From positions 22,876 through 86,875 of the forward strand of contig JAHHRV010000010.1 in assembly GCA_020025595.1 (NCBI GenBank): a stretch of DNA of 64,000 nt, given 5' to 3'. Of the stretch, positions 33,412 through 41,971 are shown one piece after another (the stretch's first letter is position 1; every line of letters begins with the position of its first letter). The notes under the pieces are model-generated. The model did not search any database, had not been told where the DNA came from, and saw only the letters and a program-made list of their open reading frames with translations. The stretch is from Oscillospiraceae bacterium (lineage in GTDB: Bacteria > Bacillota > Clostridia > Oscillospirales > Oscillospiraceae). A program made the translations under genes and the position numbers.

Positions 33412-33565
33412 TAAATTCTTTTTTACTGAATGTGACCTCTGCACCGATGTCTCCACTAAGCTCAAAACACAGCAGCATATCTCTGACAGGTCGCGCCTGT
33501 TGTCGATTGCAATAGCCAAATGCAATAATCTGTGATAGAATATAGCCGAAGCGTTTATTTGTAAA
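33392..33565 (-). pseudogene. Truncated C-terminal end of a phage tail gene
   Basis: A 57-codon open frame without a usable start reads coherently (FTNKRFGYILSQ, GDIGAEVTFSKKEF) and ends in the overlap with the 26-codon frame. It stops abruptly upstream at the region where the ABC-F ATPase gene begins on the other strand, which would be the deletion junction. I infer it is the remaining tail of a larger structural gene. The frame is too short to name. Confidence 0.35.
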
Positions 33566-33578
33566 TTAGGAGGCAGCT

Positions 33579-35357
33579 ATGCTCTTATCTGTAGAACATC
33601 TTTGCATCGATTTCGGTATGCGCCGCTTACTGGATGATGTGAATTTTTATTTGAATAATGGTGATAAAACCGGTATAATCGGCATTAATGGCACAGGAAA
33701 GTCTACATTTTTGAAGGTTCTTGCCGGAATTCTGGAAGCGGATGTAGGAACTGTATTCCGTAACCCCAACATTCAGGTCAGCTATCTGTCCCAGAATCCC
33801 GTCATGCAGGACAATGCGACCGTTCTGGAGCAGGTTTTCCTGCATATGCCGGAAGACTTCCGTGAAATCAACGAGTACGAAGCAAAAAGTATGCTGAACA
33901 AACTGGGAATCTCCAATTTTAATCAGCTGGTTGGAACACTCTCCGGCGGTCAGCGTAAGCGTGTGGCCTTAGCCGCAACCCTGATTCGTCCTGCCGATGT
34001 CTTGATTCTGGACGAGCCCACCAACCATCTGGATGCAGAAATGACCGCCTGGCTGGAGGATTGGCTGCGCCGATTCAAGGGCGGTCTTGTGATGGTCACC
34101 CACGACAGATATTTTCTGGAGCGGGTCGTGAACCATATCACCGAGCTGTCCCGTGGAAAGCTGTATCACTACGAAGCAAATTACTCCAAATATTTGGAAT
34201 TGAAAGAGCAGCGCCAGGAGATGGCGGAAGCCAGCGAGCGAAAGCGTCAGTCTATCCTGCGTGTTGAGCGGGAATGGATCATGCGCGGATGCAAAGCCCG
34301 AACCACCAAGTCCAAAGACCGCATCCAGCGCTATGAAGACCTGCTGAACCAGGACACCCCCGAATACGACGACACCGTGCAGATGGCAGCAGCGTCCAGC
34401 CGGCTGGGAAAAAAGATCATTGAGCTCAACGATGTTTCCATCTCCTTTGACGGCCGTCCCATCATCAAGAATTTTTCCAATATGCTCCTGCGCAATGACA
34501 GGATCGGCATTGTCGGACATAACGGCGCAGGCAAATCCACGCTGCTGAATATGATTGCCGGAGTCCTGACTCCGGACAGCGGCTCTGTGGAGATCGGCTC
34601 CACCGTAAAAATCGGCTATTTCACACAGGAAGGTCGGGAATTAAACCTGAATCAGCGGGTTTACGACTTTATCCACGATATCTCTGATGAAGTTCGGACA
34701 AACGAGGGCACCTTCACTGCAAAGCAAATGATGGAACGGTTTATGTTCCCCAAGGAAATGCAGTCTGTACCGATTGGCAAGCTTTCCGGCGGCGAGCGTC
34801 GGAGACTGTACCTGCTGTCTGTCCTGATGGAAGCTCCCAATTTACTGCTGCTGGACGAGCCCACAAACGATCTGGACATCATGACGCTTTCCATTCTGGA
34901 AGATTATTTGCAGGGCTTCCCCGGTCCCATTCTGACGGTTTCCCACGATCGTTTTTTCCTGGACAAGCTGGCTGAGTCCATCTGGGAAGTTCGAGGCGAC
35001 GGAGCGGTTTTGCGCTATACCGGCAACTGGTCTGACTGGGAGAGAAAGAGAAAAGAGGAAACTGCTCCGGTCAAGGCAGAAAAGCCCAAGCCCGTCGAAC
35101 GCCCGCGAAACCAGACTTTGAAGTTCTCCTATAAAGAGCAACGGGAATTTGACACCATCGATCAGGATCTTGCAGATCTGGAAGCACAGATTGCTGCCTG
35201 CGAAAAAGAGCAGAATCTCTGCGGCAGTGACTATGTAAAGCTTCAGCAGCTGCAGGATCAGCAGGCAGAGCTGGAACAAAAGCTGGACGAAAAAACGGAA
35301 CGCTGGATGTATCTGACTGAGCTGAAGGAAAAAATCGACGCTCAAAAGAAATCATGA
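33579..35357 (+). CDS. ABC-F family ATPase (Uup-like)
   Basis: The 592-residue soluble protein has two ABC ATPase domains and no membrane segments. Walker A GINGTGKST and GHNGAGKST, signatures LSGGQRKR and LSGGERRR, and Walker B LILDEPTNHLD and LLLDEPTNDLD are intact. The interdomain linker (about 185-270) is charged and helical. A C-terminal extension from about 505 ends in a coiled coil (LADLEAQIAACEKEQ), as in Uup. ABC-F proteins act on ribosomes or branched DNA; Uup-type members relate to replication and ribosome assembly. AGGAGG precedes the ATG. Confidence 0.93.
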   Translation: MLLSVEHLCIDFGMRRLLDDVNFYLNNGDKTGIIGINGTGKSTFLKVLAGILEADVGTVFRNPNIQVSYLSQNPVMQDNATVLEQVFLHMPEDFREINEYEAKSMLNKLGISNFNQLVGTLSGGQRKRVALAATLIRPADVLILDEPTNHLDAEMTAWLEDWLRRFKGGLVMVTHDRYFLERVVNHITELSRGKLYHYEANYSKYLELKEQRQEMAEASERKRQSILRVEREWIMRGCKARTTKSKDRIQRYEDLLNQDTPEYDDTVQMAAASSRLGKKIIELNDVSISFDGRPIIKNFSNMLLRNDRIGIVGHNGAGKSTLLNMIAGVLTPDSGSVEIGSTVKIGYFTQEGRELNLNQRVYDFIHDISDEVRTNEGTFTAKQMMERFMFPKEMQSVPIGKLSGGERRRLYLLSVLMEAPNLLLLDEPTNDLDIMTLSILEDYLQGFPGPILTVSHDRFFLDKLAESIWEVRGDGAVLRYTGNWSDWERKRKEETAPVKAEKPKPVERPRNQTLKFSYKEQREFDTIDQDLADLEAQIAACEKEQNLCGSDYVKLQQLQDQQAELEQKLDEKTERWMYLTELKEKIDAQKKS

Positions 35358-35420
35358 CTTTAGGCTGAACCGTATTCCTGTGCAAGCCTTTCAACCAGAT
35401 TTCGTCAAGTAATTCTTAAA

Positions 35421-35456
35421 AAAATCCCACCCATAGTGCATATGGGTGGGATTTTG
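35421..35456 (+). terminator. Rho-independent terminator, probably bidirectional
   Basis: The perfect stem AAATCCCACCCATA/TATGGGTGGGATTT lies between the convergent ABC-F and DUF3592-like genes. Confidence 0.88.
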
Positions 35457-35472
35457 TCATATCAATATGAAC

Positions 35473-36048
35473 TTACACTGCCTGCCATATGAGGCTTGCA
35501 ACAACGCCGGTTAGAAAAATTCCACAAACAAAATAGCAAATGCCAACCGCCAACAGGATGATGCCGGATACCCGAACTCTTCTGTTTGCAATGCAGATGT
35601 TCGGTCTGTGGGGATCAATGTAAATGGTATAGGTCTGCCCAGGAACCATTTTTCTCAGCAGCCGCTTTGACTCCACCTGAGGGCTGTCTTCCTGATAGTG
35701 GATATTTTCCCATTCATAGCTGAACTTGGGTACTCTGCTTGTGGAACCGCGGTAGCCGGAACGGGATTCATAGCCGTTATACAGAGCCTGAACCGGTTGC
35801 TTGCAGCAAACTGTCAGACGAATCAAACATACAAACGCAGACATCAGAATGATTCCCAAAACAATGCACAGCGCCGCAGACTTTAACTGCTCGATGTCAA
35901 AGAAGAACTCGTTGAGCACCCACGCAGCTGCGCCCACAAAAAAACAGAAAAGAAAAGCAACGTGCAGCAGCCTATTATAGTTTGTGTTTTTCTTCCGAAA
36001 CATCAGAAATCCTGCAATTCCGGACAACACGGTTATAACAAAAAGCAT
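35473..36048 (-). CDS. DUF3592-like membrane protein
   Basis: The ATG at 36048 (MLFVITVLSGIAGFLMF) with GGAGG upstream gives 191 residues. Two N-terminal helix pairs flank an exposed domain, with two more helices near the end (IILLAVGICYFVCGIF). The middle reads VPKFSYEWENIHYQ and GQTYTIYIDPHRPNIC, the PxFxYxxxGxxY and YDPxxP pattern of DUF3592 proteins. The family has no known function. It lies near another small membrane protein gene on the same strand, about 100 bases away. Confidence 0.6.
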   Translation of the reverse strand: MLFVITVLSGIAGFLMFRKKNTNYNRLLHVAFLFCFFVGAAAWVLNEFFFDIEQLKSAALCIVLGIILMSAFVCLIRLTVCCKQPVQALYNGYESRSGYRGSTSRVPKFSYEWENIHYQEDSPQVESKRLLRKMVPGQTYTIYIDPHRPNICIANRRVRVSGIILLAVGICYFVCGIFLTGVVASLIWQAV

Positions 36049-36146
36049 TTTTATACCTCCACTCCAAACGCACAAACGAATGGATTATATCATTTTAATC
36101 TGGATTCTGCCCAACGGCAATATCAGGGAAAATCCTTTTAAGGAAC

Positions 36147-36374
36147 TTACAGCCATGGGTGTACAGAGTGATTCTGTTCCGATTCCCCGCACCCAAAGAA
36201 AGCGCAGACTCCCACAGGAGCAAACCATGCAAGGCCACTCTTCTGTGCAACAGCTCCCCAGATCAGAAAGGCAAATCCTGTAAAAAACAGGAAAATTCCA
36301 AAAAAGAGCAGCAGTTTTCCATTTTTGATGAACTTCTCATATTCGTCCTGTTCTTCAAATTGGTTGTCCTTCAT
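36147..36374 (-). CDS. Small membrane protein, unknown function
   Basis: The 75-residue product starts MKDNQFEEQDEYEKFIKNG after a GGGG-containing site. It has an acidic N-terminus of 18 residues and two hydrophobic segments (LLLFFGIFLFFTGFAFLIWG and WFAPVGVCAFFGC). The short polar C-terminus (GESEQNHSVHPWL) is unusual. I do not recognise it. It may be co-transcribed with the DUF3592-like gene downstream. Confidence 0.45.
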   Translation of the reverse strand: MKDNQFEEQDEYEKFIKNGKLLLFFGIFLFFTGFAFLIWGAVAQKSGLAWFAPVGVCAFFGCGESEQNHSVHPWL

Positions 36375-36669
36375 TGGCGAATTCCCCTTGTATTGCATGG
36401 TGAGCTTCAACCACACAACCGCTTCCGGATTATGTGCGCAACAAATCTATTATTGATTCATATTCTATCACAAAGCAAAGGTAATGTATATCCTTTTTAT
36501 GAATTTGCTGGAAATGAAAACGCTCGGAAATTCAGCCCCGCCGAAGCGGGAATTTACAGATGCATCTCATAAATATTTCTGAATTCTTTACTTTATCTCT
36601 GGAAAAGGTCATTATGTATGATACAATGGTTGCAATCGAAATTTCTATCTCAGACAGGAGGTTTGCAAC

Positions 36670-37035
36670 ATGGGTTGTTTGGGAAATACAATTTGGTTTA
36701 TATGCTGTGGTTTCTGGCAGGGGCTTTCCTGGGGAATTGCCGGCATTTTATGGAGTATTACCATCATCGGTATTCCAATCGGCAAGCAGTGCTTCAAGCT
36801 GGCATCTTTGGTCTTCTTCCCATTTGGAAAGGAGATTCAATACGGCGGTAACACATTCTCTCTGATTGCCAATATCTTCTGGATGCTCCTCAGCGGGATT
36901 CCCCTTGCAATTGCAGCACTGGTCAACGGACTTTTGCTGTGCTGCACCATCATTGGCATCCCGTTCGGTTTGCAGTGCTTCAAAATCGCAAAGCTGGCAC
37001 TGTCCCCCTTCGGCGCATCCATCATATACACCTGA
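36670..37035 (+). CDS. YccF-family inner membrane protein
   Basis: The 121-residue protein contains two copies of the YccF motif, each a helix pair with TIIGIPxGxQCFKxA (SITIIGIPIGKQCFKLA and CTIIGIPFGLQCFKIAK), followed by a PFG turn (FFPFGKEI and LSPFGASI). The family is widespread and of unknown function. The ATG follows AGGAGG nine bases upstream. It is a single-gene unit ended by a clear terminator. Confidence 0.92.
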   Translation: MGCLGNTIWFICCGFWQGLSWGIAGILWSITIIGIPIGKQCFKLASLVFFPFGKEIQYGGNTFSLIANIFWMLLSGIPLAIAALVNGLLLCCTIIGIPFGLQCFKIAKLALSPFGASIIYT

Positions 37036-37046
37036 TTTCTTCATCA

Positions 37047-37082
37047 AAGACAGCCGTTCATCCCGAGCGGCTGTCTTTTTTC
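37047..37082 (+). terminator. Rho-independent terminator
   Basis: The AGACAGCCG stem with CGGCTGTCT is followed by six T, 15 bases past the YccF stop. Confidence 0.88.
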
Positions 37083-37142
37083 ATGTTTTACCCTGCATCA
37101 TAAAATTTTTCAGACATACAAAAATTGCATTCAATAAAGGAA

Positions 37143-37171
37143 TTGAGATTTCATTTGTATTATGCTATACT
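37143..37171 (+). promoter_or_regulatory. Promoter of the YitT-family gene
   Basis: TTGAGA, a 17-base spacer and TATACT (37166-37171) lie 90 bases before the start. Confidence 0.6.
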
Positions 37172-37261
37172 TTCTGGTATGCAAATATAGCAGGCCAATG
37201 ATCAGAACTTCAATTGTCTGCATATTTCTCAATTGAATCCCATGATGGAATGAGGAATACT

Positions 37262-38113
37262 ATGAAAAACTACTGCGAAAAAATCAAAGATTATTTGATG
37301 ATTACACTGGGCACCGCAATCATTGCCGTTGCCGTGTATTTCTTCATGTACCCCAGCCATGTTTCTGTGGGCAGCATTTCCGGTTTGGCAATCATCCTGA
37401 CCAATTTCATCCCGCTTCCCATGTCGGTCATTACCATGATCATGAATGTGTTTCTCCTGATTCTGGGCTTCATGACCATCGGAAAGGAATTTGGCGTAAA
37501 GACCGTTTACACTTCCATTCTGCTGCCTGCATTGCTGGGCATTCTGGAAAAAGCCTTTCCGAACAATCCTTCCATTATGCAAGACCCCTTCCTGGATGTG
37601 ATCTGTTATATTTTCGTGGTCAGTGTCGGTCTTGCCATCTTGTTTAACCGAAATGCATCTTCCGGCGGTCTTGACATCGTAGCAAAGATTTTGAACAAGT
37701 ATATGCGCGTTGATCTGGGCAAAGCAATGTCTCTTTCCGGAATCATCGTCGCCCTTTCCTCTGCCCTTGTCTATGATAAAAAAATTGTGGTGCTCAGTCT
37801 CCTGGGAACCTACCTCAACGGCATTGTGGTGGATCAGTTTATTTTCGGCTTCAACATCAAGAAACGGGTCTGCATTATCTCCGAAAAAGAAGATCAGATT
37901 CGCGAATTCATCGTCAACGAACTTCACAGCGGCGCCACGGTTTATGAAGTCATGGGTGCGTATAACATGGAGCCTCGCAAAGAAGTCATTACCATCGTCG
38001 ATAAAAACGAGTACCAGAAGCTCATCACCTTTATCGAGAAAACCGACCGGAATGCCTTTGTCACCATCTACGATGTAAATAAGATTATTTACCAGCCAAA
38101 AAATCTAAAATAA
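37262..38113 (+). CDS. YitT family membrane protein (DUF161 + DUF2179)
   Basis: The ATG at 37262 (MKNYCEKIKDYLMITLG) follows GAGGAA. The 283-residue protein has five or six helices (to about residue 200), with the family motifs GSISGLAIIL and NRNASSGGLDIVAKIL. A cytoplasmic DUF2179 domain follows (about 205-275) with RGATVYE-like HSGATVYEVMGAY and a KNEYQKL segment. The family is common in Firmicutes; the transported solute or role is unknown. Confidence 0.92.
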   Translation: MKNYCEKIKDYLMITLGTAIIAVAVYFFMYPSHVSVGSISGLAIILTNFIPLPMSVITMIMNVFLLILGFMTIGKEFGVKTVYTSILLPALLGILEKAFPNNPSIMQDPFLDVICYIFVVSVGLAILFNRNASSGGLDIVAKILNKYMRVDLGKAMSLSGIIVALSSALVYDKKIVVLSLLGTYLNGIVVDQFIFGFNIKKRVCIISEKEDQIREFIVNELHSGATVYEVMGAYNMEPRKEVITIVDKNEYQKLITFIEKTDRNAFVTIYDVNKIIYQPKNLK

Positions 38114-38128
38114 ACCACGTAATATAGA

Positions 38129-38164
38129 AAAAAGCAGGCATTGATACAATGCCTGCTTTTTTAA
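38129..38164 (+). terminator. Terminator between convergent genes
   Basis: The perfect AAAAGCAGGCATT/AATGCCTGCTTTT stem with T-run serves the YitT gene and, with its A-run on the other side, the anti-sigma gene. Confidence 0.9.
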
Positions 38165-38172
38165 TGCGCGAA

Positions 38173-39075
38173 TTACTTGAAGGAATTAATATTCTGATAT
38201 TCATCCTTCATGATATCCCGAATCTCGTCAATTTCGATCGTGAATTCCGGACAGCCCATAGATCCGGGCGCAACCTCATATTTATCAAAAGGAATCACCA
38301 GATCTCCGTCATCGTTAAAATAGAAATTATGGTCGCCGCTTACATCTGCAAACTCAAATCCAAAGCCGGCATTCTTCATGAAGTAAGTCTGACTGCTATC
38401 TTCCTGCATTCGCTGGTGCATCTGTGCCTTGATGTTTTCTGTCAGAATACGGTTATAATCCTCCGTCTTAAACAAATCCGAAAGCTTTGTAATTTCGCCG
38501 GTATTTCTGTCAATATGATAGTACTTGTAGTATCTTGATCCACTTGCTGCAACCATATTCACCGAAAGCTTCAGCGTAAACCACCGAGGCGTATTTGTCT
38601 GAACATCATAATCCACATAGACCGATCCGTGGCCTTTGCTGCCAAAGATCTCCAGTTCGTCATAGAATTGCTTCATCAGTTCCTGGGTGAGCTCATCCAC
38701 ATCATCGTTGATTCGGTCGGCCGCATTGCCGTCAGAGCCGTTGGAAACGCTGGGCACATCGATATCCATTTCATGGGTGCGATCCGAATAGAAGTAGTTG
38801 CGAATGGTAACCACATGGATCAGATCACCGAGCAGCGGGATTTTCTCCATAGATTCTGCGTAAACCACGCTGACATTGGGCATTACAAAAATCAGCATAA
38901 ACGCCAAACAGGCTGCTGCAAAGGCCATTCGCGGCATCACAGCGAACTGCTTGTATTTTGTTTCTTTCGGGGGTAGTGTCAAAAAGGTCGCTTCCATCTT
39001 CTTCTTGACTTGGTCAGGCATTTCGATTTTTTCCTCTGCCGCCATTTGACGCAGTTTTTTATCAAATTTATTCAT
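38173..39075 (-). CDS. Membrane anti-sigma-like protein (DUF3298/DUF4163 type)
   Basis: The 300-residue protein begins with a cytoplasmic 45-residue region (LRQMAAEEKIEMPDQVKKKM), has one membrane helix (about 48-70) and an extracellular C-terminal domain. That domain shows the beta-rich pattern of DUF4163 plus DUF3298 (YYHIDRNTGEITKLSDLFK, FYFNDDGDLVIPFDKYEV). Its gene overlaps the stop of the ECF sigma gene by one base, so it is very probably the cognate anti-sigma factor that senses an envelope signal. The same domain pair occurs in RsiV-type and PdaC proteins. Confidence 0.78.
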   Translation of the reverse strand: MNKFDKKLRQMAAEEKIEMPDQVKKKMEATFLTLPPKETKYKQFAVMPRMAFAAACLAFMLIFVMPNVSVVYAESMEKIPLLGDLIHVVTIRNYFYSDRTHEMDIDVPSVSNGSDGNAADRINDDVDELTQELMKQFYDELEIFGSKGHGSVYVDYDVQTNTPRWFTLKLSVNMVAASGSRYYKYYHIDRNTGEITKLSDLFKTEDYNRILTENIKAQMHQRMQEDSSQTYFMKNAGFGFEFADVSGDHNFYFNDDGDLVIPFDKYEVAPGSMGCPEFTIEIDEIRDIMKDEYQNINSFK

Positions 39076-39563
39076 CAGAAAAAATCCTCCTTATTCAAAG
39101 ATTCCTGAAGCATCGATCTTGCTCTTGAAAGCTGTTTTTTTACTGCAAGAATCGATCCTCCAGTTATTTTAGAGATTTCAGCAATTGATAAATTCTCATA
39201 GTAAAACAGATACACGACAGTGCGATAAGGCTGGTTCAGTTGCTCTACAGCCTCTCGCAGTACCAGTTTTGTGGAAATATCATGTTGGCTGGTATTCTCT
39301 CCCAGATCATACTGCTCGTCCATGCTGACGGTATTTGCATTCTTGCGAAGCATTTCCAGACAAGTGTTATGCACGATTTTGAGCAGCCAGGACTTAAATG
39401 AGTGAGGGTTTTTAAGCTGAGACAGCTTACTGTAGGCTTTAACAATGGATTCGCTGATGGCATCGGCGGCATCCTGGTCATTTCGCAGAACAGAAAACGC
39501 CAATGCATACATGGTATCCTGATAAAGCCTTACTTTTTCGCAAAATTCATCACACGATATCAC
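39075..39563 (-). CDS. ECF-type RNA polymerase sigma factor
   Basis: The 162-residue protein has region 2 (DAADAISESIVKAYSKLSQL, then SFKSWLLKIVHN) and region 4 (LNQPYRTVVYLFYYENLSIAEIS, then KKQLSRARSML), with no region 1 or 3, as in extracytoplasmic-function sigma factors. It follows the SGNH gene by six bases and precedes its presumed anti-sigma gene with a one-base overlap. It therefore sits at the 3' end of the surface-glycan operon and may drive that operon or a wider envelope response. Confidence 0.92.
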   Translation of the reverse strand: MISCDEFCEKVRLYQDTMYALAFSVLRNDQDAADAISESIVKAYSKLSQLKNPHSFKSWLLKIVHNTCLEMLRKNANTVSMDEQYDLGENTSQHDISTKLVLREAVEQLNQPYRTVVYLFYYENLSIAEISKITGGSILAVKKQLSRARSMLQESLNKEDFF

Positions 39564-39569
39564 AAGTTA

Positions 39570-40349
39570 TCATTCCTTTATCAGACGGGCAGACTCCGTC
39601 AGAATCCACAGTCCCCATTGCTCATAGTACTTTGCGTACAGATGGACTCCGTCAGAGGTATAATTCTCTGCAAGAGCGCCGTTTGCATCATCATATTCCG
39701 GATTGACATCCAGATAGAAGATATTCTCGCCGTCTGCAAGCTTGGAAATTCTGCTGTTGAATGTATTAATGGCGGAATTGGTAATATAGGGATGGGAATC
39801 AGATTTTTCCTGGGTAACATGAAGGTTGGCCTGGATAAACAGCTTTGCATCGGGCTGCAGCTTGCGGATGGAGTCCACCAGATCGCTGTAAACGGAAATG
39901 GTCTGATCCAGGTCATATCCCAATTCATTGATACCAATCATAAGGAATATCTTACCATAAGACTTGTTGGACAGCAACTGTGTCAGAGTCATTTTGCCTA
40001 CATTGGGGACAGAAACGGGATCTTCGTCAATGTTATAAACGCTCATACCCACGCTTGCATAGAAGTCCACATCCAGACCGGAATATTCCATCAGGCCCAT
40101 GGTTCTGGAGTCGCCGATGAACAGCACATCGTCTGTACCGGCGGTCTGCTCCTGTGCTGCAGTCTCAGTGGGAGTGGTCTGTGCTGCCTGCGTTGTCTGT
40201 TCCGGCGCTGTTGTCACCTGTGTCTGCTCTGACGGTACGCTTGACACCGGGGGCTGGGTTTCCTGTTCAGTCTTGCCGCAGCCGACAAAAGCGGAGGTCA
40301 AGGCTAGAACCAGCCCGACGGATACGAGATTTTTGATGATCTTTTTCAT
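39570..40349 (-). CDS. SGNH/GDSL-like secreted lipoprotein
   Basis: The 259-residue protein has a lipoprotein signal (SAFVGCGKT) and a Thr/Gln/Pro-rich linker (30-70) before an SGNH-type domain. Its nucleophile block is FIGDSRTMGL, followed by IGINELGYD and a C-terminal SDGVHL (Asp-His) block, so the catalytic triad appears complete. Proteins of this type sit next to MBOAT acyltransferases and complete or reverse O-acetylation of cell-surface polymers. The MBOAT gene is 12 bases upstream. Confidence 0.88.
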   Translation of the reverse strand: MKKIIKNLVSVGLVLALTSAFVGCGKTEQETQPPVSSVPSEQTQVTTAPEQTTQAAQTTPTETAAQEQTAGTDDVLFIGDSRTMGLMEYSGLDVDFYASVGMSVYNIDEDPVSVPNVGKMTLTQLLSNKSYGKIFLMIGINELGYDLDQTISVYSDLVDSIRKLQPDAKLFIQANLHVTQEKSDSHPYITNSAINTFNSRISKLADGENIFYLDVNPEYDDANGALAENYTSDGVHLYAKYYEQWGLWILTESARLIKE

Positions 40350-40361
40350 AATATTAACTCC

Positions 40362-41762
40362 TTAGAATCTAAAATACAAAAATGGGTCGTTCATGCCGCG
40401 ATGCATGAAGTAAGTACAAAAGCCTAAAATGGCAATACGGATGATCCATATGATCCACTTGTTCTTGATCTTCTGCAAAATGCGGTACGGAAGTTTGGTA
40501 ATAAAGAAGATTCCCACAATAAAGAACGGATAATACAGATGCCAGTATTTGAGATAATCATACCGGAATACGGACCAGGGACCCTGTCCGAAGAACGGAA
40601 ATAGTCTTGTAAAGAATATTCCCAGCTGTCCCAGATTGTCGATGGCGAATACCGCCCAGGTCAGCGGAATCAGGATCAGCATATACAGATGTCCCAGCCA
40701 GGGAATCCGGTCCAGCGCTTGTCCGTAAACATATTTTTCAAGGACAATCAACAGGAAGAGGATCGCTCCCCACAGGATAAAGCTGTATCCTGCGCCGTGC
40801 CAAATGCCGGTCAGGAGCCACACGATGAAAAGGTTGCGAATGGTGAGCAGTGTTCCCTTACGGTTTCCTCCCAGTGGGATATATACATATTCCCGGAACC
40901 AGTTGCCCAGGGTAATGTGCCATCTGCGCCAGAACTCCGTCATGGAACGGGACAAGTACGGAAAATCGAAGTTAATGGGAAGCGTAAAGCCCAGCATTTT
41001 TCCCAGGCCAATTGCCATAAGAGAATATCCAAAAAAATCGAAGAATATCTGGAAAGAGAAGGCTGCAATTCCCATCCACGCAAGGGGTGTGGAGATGCTT
41101 TCAAATCCAATGGTATTTACATCGGTCCACAGTTTTCCGATGGGGTTCGCCAGCAGCACCTTCAAGCCCATGCCAAAAACGAAGGTACCGAAGCCTTCGC
41201 TGACCGTAGCTTTCGTAATCTTCCGGGAAGGCAGATCTTCCCGAATCTGCGCATAGGTTACGATTGGTCCTGCAATCAGCTGCTCAAACATGGACAAATA
41301 CACGCAGAATCTCAGCAGGCTTTTTTCTGCCTTAACACTGCCTCTGTAAACATCCACGATATAGGATATTCCCTGAAATGTGTAAAACGAAATTCCAATA
41401 GGAAGAAGAATGCGAAGGTTTACTCCGATTGCTGCATTGGGAAGCAGATTGAGGATTTCGCTCCTGATAAAAGTGAAATACTTAAAGAATCCCAGGCAGA
41501 GTATATGGAACACAATTCCTAGCCACAGAATCAGCTTTTTGCGGCGTGTGAATTTCTCCATCGATATTCCCACCGCATAGTCGATCACCATGCTCAGGAT
41601 GAAAACAACGAAATGCTCCGGTGAGGCCAGTGTGCCGACTGCGTAAAAGCAAAGGCTTCCGATCAAGAGTATGACATTCCTGAATTTTCCGGGCACTGCA
41701 TAGTAGATGCCAAAGAATATTGGCATGAAAATAAAGATAAATTGAAGACTGCTGAAAACCAT
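40362..41762 (-). CDS. MBOAT-family O-acyltransferase (DltB/AlgI-like)
   Basis: The start at 41762 (MVFSSLQFIFIFMPIF) follows AGGCGG; upstream in-frame codons are A/T-rich non-coding sequence. The 466-residue polytopic membrane protein has the AlgI/PatA pattern: PIGISFYTFQGISYIVDVYRG, FPYLSRSMTEFWRRWHITLG, REYVYIPLGGNRKG and the catalytic histidine in LLTGIWHGAGYSF. It moves acetyl groups across the membrane for O-acetylation of an outside glycan. The SGNH lipoprotein downstream is the usual partner. Confidence 0.93.
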   Translation of the reverse strand: MVFSSLQFIFIFMPIFFGIYYAVPGKFRNVILLIGSLCFYAVGTLASPEHFVVFILSMVIDYAVGISMEKFTRRKKLILWLGIVFHILCLGFFKYFTFIRSEILNLLPNAAIGVNLRILLPIGISFYTFQGISYIVDVYRGSVKAEKSLLRFCVYLSMFEQLIAGPIVTYAQIREDLPSRKITKATVSEGFGTFVFGMGLKVLLANPIGKLWTDVNTIGFESISTPLAWMGIAAFSFQIFFDFFGYSLMAIGLGKMLGFTLPINFDFPYLSRSMTEFWRRWHITLGNWFREYVYIPLGGNRKGTLLTIRNLFIVWLLTGIWHGAGYSFILWGAILFLLIVLEKYVYGQALDRIPWLGHLYMLILIPLTWAVFAIDNLGQLGIFFTRLFPFFGQGPWSVFRYDYLKYWHLYYPFFIVGIFFITKLPYRILQKIKNKWIIWIIRIAILGFCTYFMHRGMNDPFLYFRF

Positions 41763-41900
41763 ATGATACCGCCTGTTTTTTTGATCTAATATATAGATGC
41801 TGCCAAAGAGAAAAGGTGACATAATTCTGCAAAATTTTTCAAAAATTTTTTTGGAGCTGGTTTTCTTCGTCCCCAAACGACCAATGGACGCAAAAATACG

Positions 41901-41943
41901 CAAAAAGCCGGAGCAGAGTCCAACTGGACTGACTGCTCCGGCT
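41901..41943 (-). terminator. Terminator or attenuator after the PAP2 gene
   Basis: The long stem AGCCGGAGCAG..GTCC/GGAC..CTGCTCCGGCT is followed by five T on the minus strand, 29 bases past the PAP2 stop. It separates the upstream three genes from the MBOAT-SGNH-sigma genes, so expression of the latter may depend on read-through or on a second promoter. Confidence 0.82.
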
Positions 41944-41971
41944 GATACGCCTAAATATTCAGTTTTGAGGA

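Larger units (their letters stand above)
30562..33565 (-). mobile_element. Prophage remnant (tail fibre to lysis module)
   Basis: In transcription order (right to left) the block holds a truncated tail-gene end, a 26-codon frame, a BppU-like baseplate/tail protein, a holin and an SLH-bearing amidase. All are packed with short gaps or overlaps on one strand and end in a terminator. There is no integrase, capsid, portal or repressor. It lies next to tRNA-Pro, a usual attachment site, but I found no second copy of the tRNA end at the far side. I read it as the surviving right end of a prophage, perhaps kept for its wall hydrolase. Confidence 0.65.

Noticed and set aside
33331..33525. A 64-codon minus-strand frame upstream of the BppU-like gene
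   Set aside because: Only the last 26 codons have phage-like packing. The upper part conflicts with the better-reading truncated tail frame.
33400..33580. Second copy of the tRNA-Pro 3' end as a prophage attachment site
   Set aside because: No match to the tRNA T-arm and acceptor sequence was seen at the right side of the remnant.
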